A stretch of 64,000 nt of DNA from Episyrphus balteatus (taxonomy: Eukaryota > Arthropoda > Insecta > Diptera > Syrphidae). The notes under the pieces were generated by a model. It saw nothing but the letters and a program-made list of their open reading frames with translations, was not told the DNA's origin and did no database searches. A program made the position numbers and the translations under genes. The DNA is taken from contig NC_079135.1 in the NCBI RefSeq assembly GCF_945859705.1, positions 111,550,721-111,614,720 of the forward strand, written 5' to 3'. The stretch's first letter is position 1, and each line of letters begins with the position of its first letter. Positions 12,595 through 25,300 of the stretch are shown one piece after another.

Positions 12595-13933
12595 TTAATT
12601 GTTCATTTGGAGAAGTAAAGCAAAGTAGCTGTAAGCATTGTTTATAGTCTGAAAAAAAATCAATTTGAGGATGCTTTATTTAATATTTTACTTAAGTTAC
12701 TCACCTTTCCAAACACCGGCAATCCAATATCAAAAAATTTCCCAGCTTTAACACTTACAGGTTCCTTCAGAAACTCCATATACAAGAAAATAACTTTCTT
12801 AGATGTTTCCGGCAAAACTATCCAATTTGAATTGTACAGAGCTTCACTTATCTTCCCAGATTCAACAGTAACTTGATTTCCATAGTAACAAGGTAAAAAC
12901 ATTTGAATTCCAATTACCACAAGAAAGTCACCCATTGCAAGAAATTGTCCGGGATTTTCTCGAGGTGATATCTTAGAAGAATAATTATGTTAGTAGATAT
13001 AGAAGATTCCTAAATGTTAGATAAGTCTCTTTTACTTACACTGCTTGTCTGATATCCTGAGAAACAAAGTACAAGTGCACTCAAAAGAACTTGCATAAAA
13101 AACGGAAATGACATAAAATTCTCACATTTGTTTGTTACCCTTTTAAAAAATGTTTTTCTAATGTTACTTCTGTATGTTTGTGTATTTAAAACTTACTTTT
13201 TGACAAAACGATGAATTTTAACAATTTCCCTCATATCCTTCATAACTGATTTATGAATCTCACTAGGATTTGTCAAATTGTTGTCCAAATCAAATCCAAT
13301 TTTTGCAAAACGCATCCCAATAACGTGATAAATTAACGAAATATGTCGCAATAGAAATAACTGTAGCACATCAATGCTAACATGTGACAAAGTTGTCACA
13401 GTCAATCCGATAAGTTGAAAAAAATATGCGTACCAATAGAATTTTGAATGCAAATCGAAGGGCATCCATGCAGGATATGGTAAAACAAAATTCTTACCAA
13501 TTGCTACCACTGTGAAACAAGCTGCATAAACACCCACAGCAGAAGAACAATAACATTTGACAACTCTGTAGAAAATACCATGAGCACTTTTGAAAAGATT
13601 CAATTCTTCTGAATTCTTTAAGTTGAATTCGTCAGTGTCAAAGAGTGTCAAAAAATGCACAGACTCATTGCTCAATCTAAGCATGTTTATAATTTTCGGT
13701 AAGAATACGGCCTCGGTGAGAGCCATGTGGAGAGATTCTGTAATTGTTTCAAATTCATTAGAAGTAAAAACACTTGCCCACATTGAAGCAGTTGTTAAAA
13801 TTGTAAAACAAAAATGTAAAACAAACGAATAGAGGCGATAAATTGGGTCCCATTTGTTATCGAAACGCCAAAGTCCCAAGTATTTCAGAATTGCAATGTT
13901 TGCTCTGATAGGTTGTACTAAATCAAAACTCAT
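12595..13933 (-). CDS. Odorant receptor (7tm_6 family), copy 3
   Basis: This receptor lies on the opposite strand, tail to tail with copy 2. Exons in order of transcription are 13933-13197, 13139-13040, 12971-12705 and 12648-12595, giving 385 residues. Exons 2 to 4 are again 100, 267 and 54 bp with identical phases. It starts MSFDLVQPIRANIAILKYLG, shares GLWRFDNKWDP, PAWMPFDLHSKFYW and the C-terminal INNAYSYFALLLQMNN, and is clearly more diverged than copies 1 and 2 are from each other. All splice sites are GT/AG and I see no break. It is likely an older duplicate of the same ancestor. Confidence 0.9.
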
Positions 13934-13980
13934 CCTTGTAGATAATCTTGAGAGTATGGTTTTTAATAAAGAAGTTAAGC

Positions 13981-13989
13981 TTATAAATA
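13981..13989 (-). promoter_or_regulatory. Candidate TATA box of third odorant receptor gene
   Basis: Read on the minus strand, TATTTATAA lies about 50 bp before the ATG at 13933. The spacing resembles that of the other two receptor genes. Confidence 0.4.
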
Positions 13990-16090
13990 CTTTTAAATTA
14001 AGTAGGTAAAGAATAATGTGTTGATTGGAATGCTGGTATTATAATTAAATTTCAATTAAGAGAACGAGTAACGCCCTTGTAATTAATTTCAAATTATTGC
14101 ATGAGAAATATTAGGTATAGTGCAGGTGTTATACAGGTAAAACACCTTAATTAAATTGAAATGATGAGTTGTTGAATCAGCCATAAGAATTATGTTGGCT
14201 GCCAGGTATAAGAAAATCTAGCTTCCCGGCATACATGTATTATCTGTTGTGTACCAATTAAAAAAGGCGAATTTAATTTAAATTTCAAAAATGTTCATTA
14301 ACTTGCAAAAAGGTCACTTGTTAGTTTTAATATAGTTCTTATAAATCGTTTGGCTTCGCCGCGGTAGATGGTTTGACACTGGTTTATTATTTTAATAACT
14401 TAGCGTGTTGTTGTAGTTTTCAAAACTTAAAAGTTTCTAGAACGAAAGATATTGAAATAAAACAAAACAGAAAATTTTTCAGATCAAAGAACCAAACCAA
14501 TTTAAAAAAAAAAGTCACTTTTTTCTAAACTTCTAAACCGAGAGTTATTCAACAACCAAAAGCAGTAAATCGCCTTACTGGTTCAAATAACACAATTTTT
14601 GAACAATTATACTACGTACATACATATATAATCTAAAAGCAAAAAGGAGCAGAAAGGAGAAAAATTGATGACACTAAAATTTTTTGCAGCTAGGTCGAAA
14701 CAATATTTCTCCCCCCAATTTGCAAAATGACAAAATATTCCGTTTTATTATGTTCAACATGACACATAGTATTTGCTCCCAAGAAAAGTATTTTTTTTAA
14801 TTTGTTTTTGTCAACACAGTATTATTAAGCGTACTTGCCGTAAATTGTTTTCGTGCTCTATCTTTCTCGTAAATGACTTAACCAATTTTCAAGAAAATTA
14901 TTACGTGGAAGCGTTTAAGTAGCCGTAATATTAAAATTTTAACTTTCGCAAAATGGACTACAAAAAAATTTCAATTTCTGTAAAATGCGTCGATGAATTT
15001 TGATTGTCACCATGTCGAGTAATAACTTCTTCAGGATGGCGTACTTATATTACTTTTTTGAAAGAAAGTGTGAACATTTTCGAAATGGGAGAGTTTAGAT
15101 CTTAAAGAGTTTATTTGATAATCAATAAAAGGGTGTTCTATTGAGAAGCATGAAAAGTTGAATTTTATAATTTAAATTTAATTTTGACACAATGTTAGCA
15201 TCTTGTACATGATTCAAGCGTTTTTTAACAAATTTAATCTTAAAACATCCCACCTTACTTTGCATTTCTGTTGAAAAAAAACACCCTTTTACCATAGTTT
15301 TTGTTAATGATATCAACTGCAACACTTTCCCTGAATTTCACAGGTGTTGCATTTTATTCCAAGGACTTTTCGGTATTAGTAGCAAATCCTCTCATTTCAC
15401 TCAAAAAATATTTTTTTTTTAATTCTGAGTTGTTCGCTTTTATTTATTTTAACTGTTGTACTCAAATAATATTCTCCTGTGCATGAGAAGGATTAAATTT
15501 TTTTTATAGCATTATAAAATACTTTGATATAATTATAATGTATTTCAGGAGCATACATTTTCTAGTTTCTCTAATTTTTCTGGTCTATTCAGTGCCACAT
15601 TCCCCCTCTTTCTTAAACTATAAAACTTTAAAAATAATTTCTCGTTTTAAATTTTCTATATTTGTATTTATTTTTAAATTCAGCCTCATAAGGTTAATAA
15701 AAGAAACCAATAAATACTCGTACAATTTAGAGCACGTATACGCCACAGTGCATGTGGATGAGGACAACGGGGAAATAATTACATTATAACTTTTGTACAA
15801 GAAATCCTTTTCAGGAAATTTTTGATTATCGAATACACATCTTATTTATAGCGGCATTTTCCCCGGTGATAAAGCTTACTATCTTTAATCTTAAAATAGT
15901 TATTCTTAGTTTTTACTGTTCCTAATTAAAAATTTGAATTTACATGGGAAAAGATTTGTCTAAACAAATGCCACAAAGCAGAATTATGGTTTCAATATTT
16001 ACCACCCTCGTGCCACTTTCTCGTCTATGACTGTGTTCTTCATTTATATAGAAGAATTGATTTCTTAAAAGAAAATCGCAAATTTATAAA
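13990..16090. other. Intergenic, AT-rich
   Basis: No gene is recognisable. Words like AGGGTGTT at 15131 and AACACCCTTTTACCATAG at 15281 recall the repeated motif of the 41.5-42.1 kb array, so part of 15.1-15.4 kb may be a related repeat. The rest shows no structure. Confidence 0.45.
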
Positions 16091-16097
16091 TAAACAA

Positions 16098-16103
16098 TTT
16101 ATT
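16098..16103 (-). terminator. Candidate Peritrophin-A polyadenylation signal
   Basis: AATAAA on the minus strand about 290 bp past the stop codon at 16394. Other AT-rich hexamers nearby make this tentative. Confidence 0.4.
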
Positions 16104-16393
16104 TAATCAATTTCATTAAACAAAGCCAATCTATGTATATGTACAATCTTCTTCTTCCAAAAAAAAAATTAAAATAAAAACAAAACAACAAAAATATTTA
16201 ACATTACAAAATAAAACACAATAAAATTAAAGGAATACAATCTTTACATTCAAGTTTAGGTGAGAAATAAGTCCGAAGAGTAGTAAGTGATTTTTTTTTT
16301 TCTTTTACTTTAACAGATTTTTCTTTGTACAAAGTGTGAAGAGATGTTCAATTTTTTTTTTTTAATATTTCACTTTCCAAATGTGATGGCTTA

Positions 16394-19300
16394 TTACTTG
16401 TGGCCTCTGCAAGCTGGAGCATTTTCAGGATCCTCACATGTGAGTGTGTTTTCATCGAAGACCTTACCTTCACCGCAAGTGATCAATCGTGGATAACCTT
16501 CAACGCATGTAATTAATCGATGACAATCGCCGGAGACTGGGAAACGTGGGAATGGCCAAAAACGAGCAGCTACTGAATCAGGTGCTACTTTTGTTGGACA
16601 CTTGAAACCAACAACGGCTTTTGAATTGAATGAAAAAAAAAATCAAATTTATTTAATTATTCTATGCGAATAATAAAAAAAATTATTACCTTCTGGGTTA
16701 CATTTCTCCAAAAGTTGATCAGGCCAATTGCATCCGTGGATTCTTTCATCATAAGCTAATCCAGCATCACATTCAAGTTGATGTGGCTCACCGTATTCAC
16801 ACTTGACATAGCTGGTAGAACATTCAGGAGAGATTGGGTAGATACCGAATTGGTATTCACATCCAGGTGTCGAGATTGGTGTAGCTGTGGGAAAAAAGAA
16901 TGATTAAAAAAAAATCGTATCATATTTTTGTTTTTATTTTATCTCCCCATTTTCTTTTCATTAGTTAAAATAACTTTGCAAAGTAAAAATGTTTTGGGCT
17001 TCCGGAGAGATAATACTTCATTTTTTTTAAGCTTTGAGATTCTAAATGAACAAAACAAAAATTGGGAAAACGTAGTCACTTTTACTAAACAAAAGAGCTT
17101 ACGCACAAACTTGAAACTAGTGAAAATTTCTAAGAATCAATTTTTATTGCGTTTAAGGGATTTTATTGTTTTTATTAGGAGCACTGATTAAGATCAAACT
17201 AATAAATACTTATAAATTTATCCTTGGTTTATAATATACCTAAGAGAATAATCACAGCAGAAAAAATAAGCTGGGTCTAATGTTGGCTATAAGGCATATA
17301 CAAAATGTGGGCACAAAGGCTTTTATGGATCAAAATCTTGGAAGTTTGAAATTTCGAGATCCAAATTATTAAAAATTCAACTATGTCTTATAATGCAAAT
17401 TTAATGCTCATATGATCGATGAAGGTATCATTTATCGGTTCATAAACGGGCTGAGCAAAAAAAAAACAATTAAATGACATTTTGACCATAATTTTTTGTA
17501 TTGCTTTTATTTCATAATGTAAAACGAAATATTTTTGAGATTTTACTGTGTAAGACTCATCAAAGATAAATTTTGTATCTTAATTTATCCCAAAATAAGC
17601 ATTCCTGTGGAGGCTGGGAATCGAACCCATCTGGGTCATAGTCCATCGCACTAACTTCTACTTGACTTCCACCAAGGGGCCTGTATTTTTAAAGCTATTG
17701 CTGACAAAATTGAGAAAAGAAATTGTTTACTATCATTCGTCTATCATTTACCATTTTTTGGCGCTAATTTATAAATTGGCGGTAAGAGCAAGATATCTTG
17801 TCTAAGTTTGTACCTTTCCGATGGTGACCAAGATGGATCTCCATTGTAAGTACTATTTTTTTTTAAGTAAAGGATTTTTCAAGAATTGTTTCCAAATATA
17901 TGGAAAGCACTTTAAATTTTGCTGACGATTTCTGTTCGCAACTAGAAAAATGTGATTTTCTTAGCTTAAGCTTTTAAAAACGTATCTTAAATTAATAATT
18001 TCTCAAACGTGACTGAACAAAATTAGCAACTTGTCAAAAATAAAATTGCTGAAAAAACTTTGCCAATAAAAAGACTAGAAAAGTGAAATTACATAACTTG
18101 GTTATTCTCAGAAAATTCAATGAAAACATAAATAAAACAAAACCCAGCATCGATTAAAATGACTTGAAAGGGGGTTAATCGTAGGTAGCAAAACATGGTT
18201 TCCCAAAGAACCCTTCCCCGGAACTTGATATGTCGATTCTTAATTTAAAATTGTTAAGGGTTCTTGCATGTTCAACTATTTTCAGGGGAATCAGATTCTT
18301 TTTTTTTAGCTCCATGAGATTAAATGTCAAAAATATCCTAATCTACCACATAATTAGAAACTAGATTTTTGGATTTTGACAATTTTAACCATTTTTATTT
18401 AAAAAAAAATTTAATTTTAGTTTAAAAAAAAAAAACAAATACAAATTTAAAAAAATGGTAAATTTAAACGTGATCAATCTAACAGTCTTACAACTGATGT
18501 ATTACATTTCTGAATTGAAAGTAGAATTTTTCAAAAATTTCTTATTCATCACAATGGGACATTTAAATGATTTTAAAACTTTGGTTATAAAATTATGTTG
18601 CTCTAAATAAAGCTGATTTTTTGATCTTGTCAATGTTCTTTGTTACTTTTTATTTTGTGTTGTTGTCTTTATGTTGTGTGTAAATTGATAAATTTGTGTA
18701 GTAATTAAATATAAATTTAAAAAATATTTAAAAAATTAAAAAAATTAAAATAATTAAACTTTTGGTTTTATTTAAAATTAAATTTATTTTATTTTTAAAT
18801 TTAAGAAAATCATCACAACATTATTTTAATTTTTAAATTTTTTTTTAAATATTTTTCTTTGTTACTACTTCACCTGACCCGCCTTTTTTTTAATATTGAG
18901 AAATCTGAATGAGTCACAAACACAATGTGCATTAGACTTATTTTAAAACGAAACTTTTCCAAATCGATTATGTAATTTTGTAAACCATTCCCATTACCCA
19001 TATTTCCAATTACCTATTACCCAAAAGCCCATCTTGCTCTAAATCGCATACAGGTTCAAGATTTATTCGTTTTTTAGTATTGCAACTTACTTAACTTATA
19101 CATAATTGGACTTTAAGAAAAATTTAGTCTAGTGCTTTACTTACGATCATAGTGTCGGTTACCACAATCAACTGCCCAATTATAGTTGCAGTGATTGTGT
19201 GCAGCTCCTTTGCCGTCGAACAACAATCCATTTTCACAGGTCTCCAAAGTCAACGTGCCATTTACACACAAGAAAAATTGATCACAATTTTCCGTATGAG

Positions 19301-22300
19301 CATAAGCTTGTACTCCTATTTTCTCGGGACATTCGGGTGTGCCAACAGCAACAGCATGAACTTTAAAAAATAGAGACAAAAATATAAATCAATTAAATTG
19401 TAAAAAGTTTAACTTTTTTTTTCTTCGGTGTCATTAAATAAATCAAAACTATTTTAGTATTCAGTTGTCATTTTTTTATATTATATATGTAAGTATGTGG
19501 ATAATAAACCCAAAAAAATGCTAACTTTACGACTCTGCATTAAAATCAGACATGCCTGCAAAGAAAAGTACGCAAATGGCAATTTTTTATTCGTTTGTCA
19601 ATTTATCTATTTCCATATTAGGTATGTCTATATACACTATAGTAGGTATATTGGTAAATACGAATAGAAATGGAAATTTTGTTTTGGAGAAAAAGTGAAA
19701 CTCTCACTTGCTACATTGATATGGCTTAACTTAACCATGATCTTCATTCTCAAATTTCCAATAAATATTCACGATTAACTTGATTAATATCAGTTGGCAA
19801 AAATAAATTGAATTTTTGTTTATGCACGATTTCAACAAAATATAAACATAATATCCAACAGTTTGAAGGTTTATAATGTCATTATATTGTGCTGTCATTT
19901 TTATGTGCATGTAAGTTGTCACTTCTACCATATAACAAACATGTTATAAAAAAAAAAGACTTTGCATAATGTACAAAACATCTTCTTTACTTTAACTTCC
20001 TATGTTTGACTACGAAAAAAAAAAAATAACCATTGCTTTAAATGAAGATGGTATATTCACATTAAAACAAAAAATTGTTAACGGTATGGTACGACCGAGT
20101 TCAGACAAAACTCTCACTTTCAACGACTTATAACTATCAAGCGTGGTGATGGCAAATCGGTGTTAAACAGGCTGCGTGGGATATCAACATCGACGACGAC
20201 CGGCACATTGATGCACATGCACAGTGGGGTTAATCTTCAAAACATAAGAAAAATTAAGAAGAAAAACAAAAAACATATTAGGTACAGTAGTAGAGTTTAT
20301 TACACTGGTCTTCGAAAATCGTTTTTTTTTTAAATGGTACATGCTAGAATTTTTCTGAATTAGATTCAGGAAAGTCAAATCATTCATAATTTCAAAAAAA
20401 AAAAAAAATTATTTGAAAGTGGAAAAAAAGGGTAAATTTTGCACACCAGTGTTATAAGTAAAGTAAAACTATGTAAACAAAAAAGAGACCTGACCATAGT
20501 GAAATCTTTAACAAATTTAAAGCTTGTACAAATTCTTTGCCGCCGGGTACAAAGGGGTTAAGTAATAATTGCTAGTTTGCCTGAAAATGTAAAGTTGAGC
20601 TAATCGATGAACTTTTGAGCATTGATCCTCTTATTTTTATAGAAAAGAGTAGTTCTAAATTTATGTTTTTGATACCAAATAAAAGAGAAAAAAGAGGTTA
20701 ATCTTATTTCATCGAAACCCGGAAAGTTCAATTTTGTGACTTAACCCCTTTGTACCCAGCGGCAAAGAATTGTTCATTAGGGTGGCTCATTTTAATTTTT
20801 GTTTTTTTATTTTCGGTTGTTATTAGAAAGTTGTCTCCAAACAAACAAACCTTTTACAATATATTAATACCTACATAATTTCACTCAAAAAAGAAAATTT
20901 AAAAAATCTGATGCTTCGATAACATTATTAACTTACCAAACAAAAAAAAACATCCTGCTCTGCCTTTTAAAAATATACCTACACGGAGAAAAAAGTGTCA
21001 CCTTAAAATAAGATGATGCGCATATTAAATTTCACCTCCTTAAAATAAGGTGATATCATTTTAAAATAAGGTGATTCCACTTAAACTCAGTTAAATTTAA
21101 TGTGAACTTCATCTTATTTTAATGTGAATGTTCATCTAAAAAAAACGACAAAAAATAAAAATTTTAAGATTATAGTCACACTTGCAGTTTATCATACTCA
21201 TTTCCAACACTGAAATAGCACAGTGGTAAGGCACTAGCCTAGTAACCCAACAGTCGTAGGTTCGATCCCCGGTGACTGCCAGTTTTTTTTTTAATTTGCG
21301 CATACACGAAATTAATGTTACTTGTCACCTTTATTTAAAGTGATGCCACCTTAATTTAAGGTGAAAGTCATCTTAGCAAAAAACCATACAGAAATCCGCT
21401 TAAATTAAGGTGCGAATTCTATATGGTCTGTTTTCTCCGTGTAGTTAAAGGCCAAGTTAGTTCAATTTTACCAAGGCATATCCTTCTAATATCTTTCATC
21501 TTTCAAGTTTGAAAATATTGCTACGAATTAAAAGATATCCTCTCTGGTGTTTAAGTTACAAATGAAAATAATAGGCATATCTTCTCGATATGGCCTTACT
21601 AGTATTTCATCTCGTGCTCTGAATATGTTTCCAATCAGTTTTGTGTTATACTCAAGGTTGAAGTAGTTAGGACTTTCCAGGTTGAATTACAGTTTCGTCA
21701 AATATTCTCTCGATTTTATATCAAGATCCTTTAGGAATGAATAGGGAGAGAAATGTCTTCCAGTCAGGTAAATAACTACTATTCAAGAATTCAGAATACT
21801 GTCGTTAAACTAAAACTACAAATTGAGCTCAGCTTCAAGATGTTGTATATAAAATTAAATTCTGAAGGCGAGCTGAAGTTTAAAGTGGAATTTAAACTTC
21901 CACTGTAAAAGTGTAAAATTGAAAGTTAGGGACACGTTAATACTTCAGAATATCGCTCTTTTACTTGAAGGCTGTCATCACTCCATTTTTTTCCGGACGC
22001 GAGTTTCAAATTTAGTAGCGATCTATTTTTGTATGCAAAAAGTAAGTTTCTAAAGCAAAACTAGTGTTCCTTTTCTATCAATTTTTAAAGTTATGAAATG
22101 ACTTTCTGCAAGATTAAAGATTACTTTATTGTAATTACTTCTGAAGTAATAACTTAAAAATCGTGATTTTTTAGTTATGACAGTATTCAAGTATATATTA
22201 TATATATTCCTTCTAATCAAAACCACTTCAGCTAGTTATGTCCAGTTGAATCAGATGGCTACCTCTTTTGGTTTAAGTTAAACTACAAGTTAAGAATTTG

Positions 22301-25300
22301 TAAATACATATTTAAACCGAGGTTTAATGCTGAACTGTTGCTGTTGCCTCTAAGTCACAACGATGCATTTTTTTAAAATTTTGAATTGAGTACCAGAGCA
22401 GAGGTTTCAAGTTATTTGTTTTCCTATTTTTTTCCATTACTTCCGTGAGATTTTAGAAACAAAATCAACGATGGGAAACGAAGAAGAAAAAGCTCTTTTC
22501 CAGTGCAATGATGCTGATGCTGATGATTACGATTTTAAATTGTCATTCATTACATTAAAATCGGTAACGTTTTTTACCCTCTATATCTAAATGATGCAGT
22601 GTGAGTGTTGATGTATTAAGAAAAGAAGAAGGATAAGGAGAAGGAAAATAAAAAGAATTAATAGAAAAGAAAATACTTTGTAAGAGACAGAGCAGAAAAG
22701 ATTTTTGAATTACAACTAATTTCAAAATATGAAAATTAACCAAATTTTCTTTATAATCTATTCCACTGTGCAAAACAACACTACCATGAGAAATACCAGA
22801 TTCCTGCCGTGTGATCTTGGATATCGGAAAAGAAGATGATATTGCTATATATTTACCTAAGATATTCATAGACCAGGTGAAGTAATCGCTGTGTGTCTTA
22901 CACAGCTGACTGGGTGTTGTGTCTGATTTATGTGGTGAGTGGTATGCATGCCAGTTGCAAGTAGGTTCATACAAATACCTTACGTTGGTTGGTCGTCTTG
23001 TTGTATTTCGTACTTGTACGTATGTAAATAAAATTATTGCGCTTCATCCAAGCTGAGTATAGTAAAATGAGCTTCGTCTCATAGTCATAGTCATCAACAG
23101 GTATTTCATTATGAAAGACGTACCGATGATTATGGGAAATCAAAAAACGAAGTTGTGGTAATGTATATTGAGTTAATTATGGAAATTTTTGTTTTTTGTT
23201 CAGTATGAAGAAATTTCCAGAAATTGTGTCTTTTGTATTATTATTGCGGAAGGTGTATGGAGTATGGTAAGGTTTTATTTGATGATTTATTTTTAGATTT
23301 TATCTTTTTTGTTGATCAGGAAAGGAAGAGTTAATTTCATTAAGGGCCAATTTTTTAATGACATTTATTCTTCTGATAGCCTAGCTGACTATTGAAAAAT
23401 CAGGGCTAAAAGGATTTATGAAAAACTCCTTTATTTACTAGGAAATTCGTACTTATGAAAAACGTTGTACCATATCGTCGGTGAAACCAGAAAAGTGTGT
23501 AACTCCATTTTAGCAAATTTTATAGGAGAGCAAAAAAACAAAATCGTTTTGAAGGCATTTGTATGAGTTTTTCTTTTCTAATTTGCTAATAAAATAAAAA
23601 CTATGAACTTTAAGGGGATTCTGAGTTTAAGGAACGGTAGATATTAGGTTTGTCTAACAGATGGCATTCAAATCTAATTTTCAGAAAATTTGGAGTTACA
23701 CACTTTTCTGGTTTCACCGACGATATCACCATTAGTTTTGTTAATATCACGACAATGACTATTACTTGCTTTAGAGGAAACGTATTGGTTTCGTAGTTCA
23801 AAGGATAGCAAAGCAGTTTATTATGATAAGGGTTAGTTTTTGCATCACACGGTACATTAGGGGTATTCACGTAAACGCGGAAAACCCGTAGAAACCGTAG
23901 AAACTGTAGAATTTTCTATCGGTAGAAATGAGCTGTCAAAATTTGTATGGGAAAAATATTCCGCAAATCATAGAATTTTATCTCACAAATTTGAAACGAA
24001 AACCGTAGAAAAAAAAATCAAATAAACTTTGGGTGTGTTCAATCACCTGTCGGATAGGCTATCTGGGATCCCCGTATCTGGAATATCTTTTTGAACGCGA
24101 TTTATGTCTTATTATTCAGATAACCACAGATAAAATATGTTAATATTGAAAAGAAAATATCATTTTATTTGAGCAAATTACATTTTTTTTATTGTTGCAT
24201 AGTATTTGCAAAATTAGCTTGACATATTTTTTTTAATTAAACAAGTTCAATTTGACGTTTAACAAACAGCTGTTTGTTTCCCTTGTTTACGCAATTATTT
24301 TCTGCTGGGGTGTTCATTTAAACCTTTTGCGGAATTTTCTATTTTTCTGCAAAGTAGAAAATTATCTCGTTACGTGAATACCCTTATTCTCTCGTTTTTT
24401 TTTTTTTCAAGCCATTTCCCAGTTAGTTTTGCGGTTTTTAAGAATGGATAAGATTTAATTTTTACAGGAATTTCTTTTATAAAGGAAATAAAGCGGGAAT
24501 GATCGGAGAAAAAATTTAAGCAAACTACAAATAAAATTCAACTACCATGTGTCTGCCGGACAGTGAGTCGGTTTCCCAGTGCAATGAAGTTTAAAAATTT
24601 TTTTCCATAGCTAAGCGCTTATGAGATATCCATGGATTGTGATTCAAGGTCAAACTTTAGGACCATTAAAAGTTGGAGGCATTCTTATCATACGTTTTCT
24701 ATAGTATCGAATTTGTTTGTTTTCTTTGATAATGTAATTCATATGTATCTAGGATTTTTTATGGATCTTAAGCTACCTATACCGTTCTCTTTTCCTGGCA
24801 AAGTGATTTTTTTTTCAAATTAATGCACATTACTGGACTGGTCGCGCTCGAAATATCGAGGCGAATTCGTTTTTTTTTTTTTTTAATGGAGGACGCCTTA
24901 TAATACCAAACAATACTCAAACTGGGATTTGTAAGAATAAACTCCTCTTCAACACTGCATTCGAACTAAGATGACGTCACATGATTCACAGGATGACGTT
25001 TAGGATGCGTAAAAATTATCAAGCAGACATGACATATGAAGTAAAATACCAAAAAAGTGGTTCCCGAAATTCGGTATGTCTGTCTTTTTATGAACCTGTC
25101 TTTCTGTATCTATATCAAGCAACAGCCCAGACCTCTGAAGCGATTTGCTTCAAACTTGGAAGCTAAAGGTTTGGGGTGATTGCATAGAGGAGAAATTAAA
25201 ATTTGTTTAGGACCAAAATTAATGGTATTTGCCATATGACCATGGAAGAATTTGTTTTTCTCAAAAATCACTAACGATTTTGATTTTTAAAAAATATATA

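Noticed and set aside
21216..21282. A functional tRNA gene
   Set aside because: A and B boxes are good, but acceptor and T stems do not pair, and the block lies inside a MITE.
22555..22974. 139-codon minus-strand ORF in Peritrophin-A intron 1
   Set aside because: No recognisable domain, no repeat support and ordinary intron composition.
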